From Bacillota bacterium (lineage in GTDB: Bacteria; Bacillota; Clostridia; Lachnospirales; Lachnospiraceae), in NCBI GenBank assembly GCA_023398615.1, contig JAEWSD010000075.1, positions 1-9,261 on the forward strand: a DNA stretch of 9,261 nt, given 5' to 3'. The notes beneath the pieces are model-generated. The model worked only from the letters and a program-made list of their open reading frames with translations. It ran no database searches and was not told the origin of the DNA. A program made the position numbers and the translations under genes. Below are positions 1 to 7,600 of this stretch, piece by piece (the stretch's first letter is position 1; each line of letters begins with the position of its first letter).

Positions 1-1601
1 ATACCCTGTGATCCTTTTCTGAATGTAACGGAACGCTCCGTCTGACTTAAAATTAATGGTTCGGCATTATTAAAGCTGCTTGCTGTCCCGTCTTTAATTA
101 CGGCATACTTGATTTCACCTGTGGAAATAAGTCTGATAAAGATTCTTGTTAATTGATCCGAAATGGAAATATTAATATCGCCTGATGCATTCGTCTTAGC
201 ATCCGTCCAGTTAACACGGTCAAAGGAAAATTGTATCTCTGAGTTGATGTAAGGTGTGTTAATCACAATCAAAGGAATCTCTGTTTCTAAAACTCCGGCA
301 TCATTATCCGACATATCAGATTCATTTGTGGTTGCCCCGTTAAATGTCTTTGAGTAAATTACACCGTTAACATCCGTAGCTCTGACTGTATGTTGCCCTG
401 TAGGCAAATATAAATACAAATACCCATCTTGATCCGTAACAAGAGTTACGTTAGGTCTTCCGTCTATGCTGATATTTACTTTTGAGTTTGAAGAATAGGG
501 TACTTTGATTTTGTTTAAATATAATTTATTACTTAAATCATCTAACGGATCAAATTTTGATTTTGCTGTACCATTATAAAACCCTTTATAGTTCATAGAC
601 GTCCCATTATATTTTAAATTTAAGCTACAGTCCTTTATACTTATTACATTATTCGAGCTTGTCAAGAAATCATAATTATTTGAATCAGGTGTTATTATTG
701 TACAGCCTTCAATACTTAAAAGTGTGGATGCAGTCATAAAATTAATAGGTGTATTATATTTTTGTATGAATTCTATACATGAATTTATTATCTTATGTGT
801 TCCTGGATAAATTTGAAGAGTTTCTAGTTTCAAATTACTATTTTTAATTACACATTCTAGTTCAGGATGTAGAGTTAATCCTAAACCAATCCTACCTGAT
901 AATGATGTAACGTTATCTAATAACATAAAACTGCGGGAAGAAGCAATTAAATAATCAAAATTACTATTATTAACTACTATACTTGGTCTATTTACTTCAT
1001 CATAATTATTATTTATTAAATTAGTATTTCCCTGAATAAAATTACAATTATCTATATTTAAATTTCCATAACTATTGATAGTTATATTTCCATTTACATT
1101 TATATTAAAAAATGATAATGATCTTAGTTTTGTTTTTTGAGAATAATCTTGTGTATCAATTTGTGTAAATTTTGCTGAATTACCATTTATTCCGGATATA
1201 GTAAACTGCTTTATGCTCCATAATGACCCGAAAATATTTTTTGTGAAGTTACAATTTCCTTCTAATATAATATTTAAATCACTGGAAGCCGTACCAAATA
1301 TATATCCGTTTGTTGTAACATTTCTAAAATGTATAGTAGGTAAATCAGAACCTTCCACATTAATATTAAATCCGCTGTTTTGTATTCCCGTCAATATTAT
1401 TTCATCATTCAAAACGTCACCGGAAGCAACAACAGTACCGTTGCTCTTCGTCTGAACATAGGATTTATCCGTTATTGTTATATTGCCATCCATAATATTG
1501 AGGACTGTTTCGCTTGCCGCAACAGCATTTAAAGATCTTAATTGTAGCATTGAGCTTAATATTAATAATAAAAACATATATTTTAATAATCTTTTTCTCA
1601 T
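1..1601 (-). CDS. Secreted Asn-rich beta-helix-type surface protein, 3' end outside window
   Basis: The frame is open for 533 codons from ATG at 1601 to the left edge, with no stop, so the C-terminus is missing. The start has AAAGGAG seven bases upstream. The N-terminus (MRKRLLKYMFLLLILSS) is a signal peptide, with likely cleavage after A29 (VAA|SE). Residues about 30-373 are rich in Asn, Ile, Thr and Ser and carry a recurring rung-like motif, I-x-[NGD]-[CS]-[NTS]-hydrophobic, with its Cys/Ser near residues 117, 186, 213, 255, 300 and 325. This suggests a right-handed parallel beta-helix. The opening (LNIMDGNITITDKSY) resembles clostridial proteins of the Cthe_2159-like carbohydrate-binding group; this is recalled family resemblance, not a search result. 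Residues about 374-430 (SIDGRPNVTLVTDQDGYLYL) look like a carboxypeptidase-regulatory-type beta-sandwich, followed by another beta-rich module near 440-520 (FSFDRVNWTDA). No catalytic motif is visible. Its exact role is unknown; a secreted glycan-binding or adhesive protein is the best guess. Confidence 0.85.
   Translation of the reverse strand, partial: MRKRLLKYMFLLLILSSMLQLRSLNAVAASETVLNIMDGNITITDKSYVQTKSNGTVVASGDVLNDEIILTGIQNSGFNINVEGSDLPTIHFRNVTTNGYIFGTASSDLNIILEGNCNFTKNIFGSLWSIKQFTISGINGNSAKFTQIDTQDYSQKTKLRSLSFFNINVNGNITINSYGNLNIDNCNFIQGNTNLINNNYDEVNRPSIVVNNSNFDYLIASSRSFMLLDNVTSLSGRIGLGLTLHPELECVIKNSNLKLETLQIYPGTHKIINSCIEFIQKYNTPINFMTASTLLSIEGCTIITPDSNNYDFLTSSNNVISIKDCSLNLKYNGTSMNYKGFYNGTAKSKFDPLDDLSNKLYLNKIKVPYSSNSKVNISIDGRPNVTLVTDQDGYLYLYLPTGQHTVRATDVNGVIYSKTFNGATTNESDMSDNDAGVLETEIPLIVINTPYINSEIQFSFDRVNWTDAKTNASGDINISISDQLTRIFIRLISTGEIKYAVIKDGTASSFNNAEPLILSQTERSVTFRKGSQG
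1515..1601 (-). other. Signal peptide coding segment
   Basis: Residues 1-29 of the downstream gene have a basic N-region (RKRLLK), a hydrophobic core (YMFLLLILSSMLQL) and a polar end with small residues before the predicted cut (NAVAA|SE). This indicates Sec export and signal peptidase I cleavage. There is no lipobox cysteine, so a lipoprotein is unlikely. Confidence 0.8.
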
Positions 1602-1608
1602 CCATGAT

Positions 1609-1615
1609 CTCCTTT
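1609..1615 (-). promoter_or_regulatory. Ribosome binding site deciding the start at 1601
   Basis: AAAGGAG on the minus strand lies seven bases before ATG at 1601, the ideal Gram-positive spacing. A competing ATG at 1605 is only three bases from it and opens a different frame that stops after a few dozen codons. The site therefore selects 1601. Confidence 0.85.
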
Positions 1616-1640
1616 GCTTAGTTATCATTTGCATTCACCC

Positions 1641-1678
1641 ACGTTTTTCTTAGTATACCTGAATCTTTATAAAAACGT
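1641..1678 (-). repeat. 8-bp perfect inverted repeat around the candidate -10 element
   Basis: ACGTTTTT (1678-1671) and AAAAACGT (1648-1641) are perfect inverted arms separated by 22 bases. The spacer contains TATACT. The arms are mostly A-T, the loop is long and no U-run follows the second arm, so it is a poor intrinsic terminator. It could be an operator, a weak RNA hairpin or chance. Confidence 0.45.
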
Positions 1679-1681
1679 TAA
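1652..1681 (-). promoter_or_regulatory. Candidate sigma-A type promoter for the downstream secreted protein gene
   Basis: On the minus strand TTAACG (1681-1676, four of six matches to TTGACA) is followed after 18 bases by TATACT (1657-1652, five of six matches to TATAAT). The -35 overlaps the stop codon of the giant gene. Transcription would start about 40-45 bases before the ATG at 1601. The AT-rich DNA makes chance matches likely, so this is tentative; read-through from the giant gene is the alternative. Confidence 0.4.
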
Positions 1682-4600
1682 TTAATCTTATTCCAAGCCG
1701 CATATAATGTTGTCAAATCTGTCCGTACTAATCTATTATCTGAAAAGATAAAAACCATAGTTCCTCCAACATCTGGTGCTCGCCATCCCACAAAGTTATA
1801 ACCTTCTCTTGTAGGGGTAGGCAATTCTCCGAAGCAATCTCCAAATCTAACCGTTATATAATCCTCCGAGACATATCCACCGTTTGCGTTTAAGTAAATT
1901 TTATATGTAATTGGAGTCCAATGAGCATATAGTATATGACCCACTTCATTTTTTACAATAGTACTTTCAGATATTTTTGTACCCTCCTTTTCATCAGTAT
2001 ACCAACCCGTAAAGGTATAACCTATCCTAGACGGAGTCGGTAATGTCCCATAAGGTTTATCATAATATACTTCCTTTGTTGATGTTGAACCATAGACCTC
2101 ATAAAAAGTTACTATAATTATTCTTATCGTCCAATGCGCGTATAATTTCCGATTCGCTGTTATTTGAACAGTATTACTTGAAGATATCCTTTCGCCTCCG
2201 CTTAATTGTGTATACCAGCCGTCAAAGCTATAGCCTGTCCGAGTTACGGAAGGTAACGTTCCATATGTACTGCCATAAGTAACTTTTATGCTCTCCGGAT
2301 TAGAAGCGGCACCATTTGCATCAAATGAAACCGTATATGCTTCGCCTTCCCAATGCGCATATATGGTACGGTTACCCGTAGTATTAACTAAGCTGTCCGC
2401 CGTTACATTTTTCCCGGCACTCATATTATCAAACCATCCGAGAAAAATGTAATGTTCTCTGGTTGGCGTCGGCAATGCTCCGTAATTTTCATCATAAGTA
2501 ATTTGCTTGCTTGTACTGGAAAGCTTTCCGCCATTGGCTTCAAAGGATAACACATAGCGCTCCGCTTCCCATCTGGCATAAAGTTTAGAATCATTCAGTA
2601 TCTTCACTACCGCATCGGAGGTTACTTTCATTCCCCCATTCTCTTCAGTATACCAGCCTAAAAATTTATATCCGGGACGGCTTGCAATCGGGAGCGTATT
2701 GCCATATGTTCCGTCATAATAGACATATGCATCATAATATGAGGTGGTAAAATTACTGACAAAGGATATCTTATATTGATTCGGATTCCAATGCGCATAT
2801 AAGCTCTGATCGGCAGTTATGTTTACAATTGTAGAACTGTTAATCAGCATACCTCCGCTTTCCTGTGTAAACCAGCCGGCAAATGTATATCCGTCCCGGC
2901 TGGGAACCGGTAAAGCCCCATAGCTGCTTCCGTAGTTTACATTGATACTGTTCTGTGATAAATTACCTCCATTGGCATAAAACCTGATTCTATAGACTTC
3001 TCCTTCCCAACGGGCATACAGTCTATTACCGGTTTTATTCATAATGCTGTCTTCTGTTATTTGTGTGATCCCATTATTTTCATACCACCCAAGAAAATTA
3101 TAATGCTCTCTTGCTGGAACCGGCAAAGACCCGTATGTATTATTAAAGGTTACCGTTTTACTGTTAATCGATACGGTTCCGCCGTTCGCATCAAAGTAAA
3201 CGTTATAAGTTCCTTCTTTCCAATGTGCGTATAAGGTATGATTCATAGGGGTATCCATCGTACTGTTATCTGTCATTGGAATTCCGTCATTTTCGTCTGT
3301 AAACCAACCGAGAAATTCATATCCCGTTTTACTGGGAATCGGCAGCCTGGCAATATAATAGCTGTAAGGCTGTCCGAACATAACGGTAATATCTCTAGTA
3401 CTCACATATAAGTTATTATTAAAGATTAACCCTCCGGCCGCATCCAGAGTGACCGTATAGCGAATACCGCTCCAATGGGCATATAAAACATGATCTCCTC
3501 CAATATTAACCTTACTGCTCTCATAGATTGATGTTCCTCCGTTAAGCTGGTTATACCATCCTGAGAAAGTATAGCCGGTCCGGGTAGGTACCGGCAAGGT
3601 ACCGTAGGTATTTCCAAAAATAACATCAATACTGTCCTCAGATACTATACCTCCGTTTGCATCAAACCTTACCTTGATGGGTTCCCCTTTCCAATGCGCA
3701 GACAGGCTGCTGCCGGGCGTATCCATGATACTGTCTTCGGTGACCGGACTTCCTTTTTGATCATACCACCCATCGAAAACATAATGTTCCCTTGTCGGTA
3801 TTGGCAAGGTACCATATATACTATTAAAGGTAACTACTTTACTGCTAATGGATACATTTCCTCCGTTTGCATAAAAATAAACTGTGTAATTTCCCTCTTT
3901 CCAGTGGGCATGCAAAGTATGATTCTCAGCTATAGCCACAATATCATTAACTTGTATTTCTTCACCACTGTCTTTTTCAGTATACCAGCCAACAAAATCA
4001 TATCCTGTTTTACTTGGTACCGGTAATGCATAAATATTTTTCCCATAGTTACTTCCGAAAACTACACGGAAAGTTTTTGTTGATGAATTTAATACTCCTC
4101 CCTCAGGATTCAATTCGACAGAATAGGTAATTCCTTCCCATTGGGCATACAATGTGTGATTTCCTGCAACAGTCACGTCACTGCTTTCGGTAATCCTCGT
4201 GCCGCCGGAAGCCTTATCAAACCATCCGACAAAGGAATAACCTACCCTCGTCGGAATCGGCAAAGCTTTGTAGCTGTCACCGTAATTAACGTTTTTCGAA
4301 TTTTGAAATACACTCCCTCCGTTTGCATCAAACGCGACTTTATATTCTTCCCCAAGCCACCGGGCAGAAATACTATGGGACGCAGGGATCTTTACAATAC
4401 TGTCCTCGGTAATTTTTGTTCCAACCCCAAGCTGTTGATCATACCAGCCAAGAAAAATGTAATGATCTCTGGTTGGTGTCGGCAATGCACCGTATCTTTC
4501 GTCATACTTTACAAGCTTGCTGTCGGGAGATACTTCCCCTCCGTTCGCATAAAAATATACTATAAAGCTTTCGACCTTCCAATGAGCATACAGCGTGTGT

Positions 4601-7600
4601 TCACCTGCTTCTGTTACGATGTCATTTTCTATAACCTTTGTACCGCCGGTTTTTTCAGTAAACCAGCCTTCGAAATCATAACCTGGTCTGGCGGGTACTG
4701 GAAAAGTATTATAATAGCCATAGCTTTTTCCATCGACCACGTAAATTGTAACTGCATTCATTCCTGTGGCTTCAAAGCTTCCGCCGTTTGCATCCAGAGT
4801 AACAGGATATTTATTTTCCTCCCAAGCTGCATATAAAGTATGATTTTCAGAAATATTTACCACACTTTCTTCAGTAATCAGCTCTCCTGCATTTTCTTTG
4901 GTATACCAACCGATAAACCTATAGCCTGTCCGTGCCGGTATCGGTAATACTCCATATGATTCCCCGTAATTTACGCTTATGCTGTTCTGTGTTACGGTAC
5001 CGCCTGTGGCATCCAAAGTAACCTTATACGAAACTCCATTCCAATGAGCATATAAGGTTTGATCCTCCTCCAAATCTACTATACTGTCTTTGGTTATTTC
5101 AATTCCGCCGTTTAATTGCGTAAACCAGCCCTTAAAACCACAATTCGCTTTAATCGGAACCGGTAAACTGCCATAAGTGCTTCCATTTATCACAGTCCTG
5201 TTTGCAATATTCACACTACCGCCGTTTGCATCAAAAAATACCTTGTAATTGGTTTTTTTCCAGTGTGCATATATGATCTGATCTTCGGTCAGATTAACCG
5301 GACTGGCGGAGATAATCTCTTCTCCGCCACTGGCCTGTGTATACCAGCCAAGGAATTTATATTCCTTTCTAATAGGTATCAGCAACAATTTACTGCCGTA
5401 AGTTCCGCCGCTTTTTACATTGAAGTTTATCGTTTGACTGCCTGAAATCAATCCTCCGTTTGCATCAAGCGTAACCGTATAGCTATCGCCTGCCCAGTGT
5501 GCGTATAAGGTCTGTGGAGCGGTTATACCTACCATACTGCTGTTGGTGATACGAATACCCCCTGTGGCTTCCGTAAACCATCCGTCAAATATTAAGTTAT
5601 TCTTAGACGGAACAGGTAATGCTCCATAGGTATCTCCGAATATGACATCCATTTTGTTTTGGGAAAGGCTTCCTCCGTTTGCATCAAAGGTAACTTCAAA
5701 AGTTTCTCCCTTCCAGTGAGCATACAAGGTTTGTGACACCCTGGTATTCACAATACTGTTTTCTTTTATCTCGGTTCCGCCAATTAATAGAGTATACCAC
5801 CCTGTAAATACATAATATTTTCGTATCGGTACCGGTAATATTCCATATTCACTGCCATATGTCAAATCCTTTCTGTCTATCGAAACACTGCCGCCGTTTG
5901 CATTAAATGTAAGAATATAACTGCCGGTTTTCCAGTGGGCATACAATGTCTGCTCATCCGCTATGCTGACTATTGCGGATGAAGTGATCTCTTCGCCTCC
6001 TTCTGCCTCGGTATGCCATCCGTCAAATACATATCCGTCCTTTGTTGCTATTGCAGACAGTACACTTCCATATTCTGCTCCGTAATGTATATTTATACTT
6101 ACGCTTTCCTTTCCTGCAATGAATCCCCCGTTTGCATCAAGCGTAAGCTGATAGCTGTTGCCTGTCCAATGGGCATATAAGGTATGCGGTGATGTAATGC
6201 TCACCTCACTGCTGCTTAATATAAGTGTTCCTCCTTCTGCCTCGGTATACCATCCGTTAAAGGTATAGTTTAGCCGTTCAGGAGTTGGTAAAGCACCGTA
6301 GGTACTTCCGTAATTTACACTGATGCTGTTTGGTAATACCTCCCCGCCGTTTGCATCAAGGGTAACATCGTACGTTGATTTCGCCCAGATTGCATATAAA
6401 ATTTGCACCCCGGTTATTTCTACAATACTGTCCTCTGTTATTTCCGTTCCGCCGCTGGCTTTCGTATACCACCCTTTAAATATATAATTTGTCCTGGTTG
6501 GGATCGGCAAAGCGCCATAAGTACTTCCATATGTAACGGTTTTATTGCTTACGGATACATTTCCGCCGTTTGCGGAAAACATTACTTTATAGGCAGCTTC
6601 TCCCCAATGCGCATACACGATCAGTTCATCGGACAAATCTACGATTGTATCAGAGGTAATCTCCGTACCTCCTTCCGCTTTCGTAAACCATCCTGAGAAT
6701 TTATAACCGGTCCGTGTCGGAGTCGGTAAGGTACCATAGGTATTTCCGTTAGTAAGCTTTTTGGTAGCTACCGACACATTTCCGCCGTTGGCATCAAATA
6801 TAATAACCGGAGCTTTAATTCTCCAATGGGCATATAGAATACGTGCATCTTCTTCCTGTACTGTCGTTGTTTCGAGTATTTTCGTGCCGCCGTCAATCTC
6901 CGTAAACCATCCTGTAAAATTATATCCGTTTCTTATAGGTGTCGGCAAGGTTCCGTACTTTTCTCCATAAACAACATAATAGGTATCGGAGTCAATTTCA
7001 CCTTTATTTGCATCCAGCTGTAACTCAAATCCGCCTGTTGATTCAGTGATAACATTAAAACTTACCGCCACATCAGAGTCTTCATTGAACGCGCGTATCG
7101 TAACTTCATAAACATTTTCCTCAGAAGGCTTAAATGTCCATGAATTATCGGAAATGGTACCGAAATTAGCCTCCAGACTATAATCGTTTCCTCCAAATAT
7201 CTCATCAATATTCAAAACAGCGCTTTCCCCTAATTCCAGTTCTATGTCCTCCGGCCAACTGAGAATGAACGGTGCTCCGTCATCAGTTTGTACGGCTATG
7301 TCAAATTCCTTATAGTCATACATTAACCATCTGCTGACAGCATATATCGTCAGCTCATAATTACCGCTTTTATATTCCTCAGGTCTGAAATTCAGGGTAA
7401 AGTGGTCGCCATTTGGTATAAAATCATATTCTATATCATCACAAATAGCAAAAACCTTATAATCGGAAATATTACTATCCGTTAATTTAACATTAATTTC
7501 CGTATCTGATTTCAATAATAATTCCTCTTTTCCGTTAAAAAGGACACTTTCAATAACCGGCTGATGCTCATCCTTATAGCACTCTTCCTCCGTTTCAGAA

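Noticed and set aside
1213..1455. 80-codon plus-strand open frame, and similar short ones at 3694-4026, 5263-5445, 6403-6696, 6761-6970, 8249-8446 and 8873-9106
   Set aside because: All are antisense to well-supported coding sequence and show no independent coding evidence.
1603..1605. ATG at 1605 as the start of the downstream gene
   Set aside because: It is in another frame, only three bases from the Shine-Dalgarno, and that frame soon stops. ATG at 1601 gives a signal peptide and a 533-codon open frame.
1641..1678. Intrinsic terminator after the giant gene
   Set aside because: The 8-bp stem is mostly A-T, the loop is 22 bases and there is no U-run after the second arm on the minus strand.
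3426..3629. Short minus-strand frames at 3426-3629 and 8703-8885
   Set aside because: They are out-of-frame shadows inside the giant gene; the in-frame protein there is uninterrupted and matches the repeat or module pattern.
4141..4836. 231-codon open frame on the plus strand
   Set aside because: It lies wholly antisense to repeats 10-13 of the giant protein. It is open because the repeated coding strand rarely yields stops in this opposite frame. It has no ribosome site or recognisable domain.
1681..7029. CRISPR array or noncoding satellite
   Set aside because: The periodicity of about 219 bases is entirely in frame, conserved at protein level rather than DNA level, and matches a known protein repeat family.
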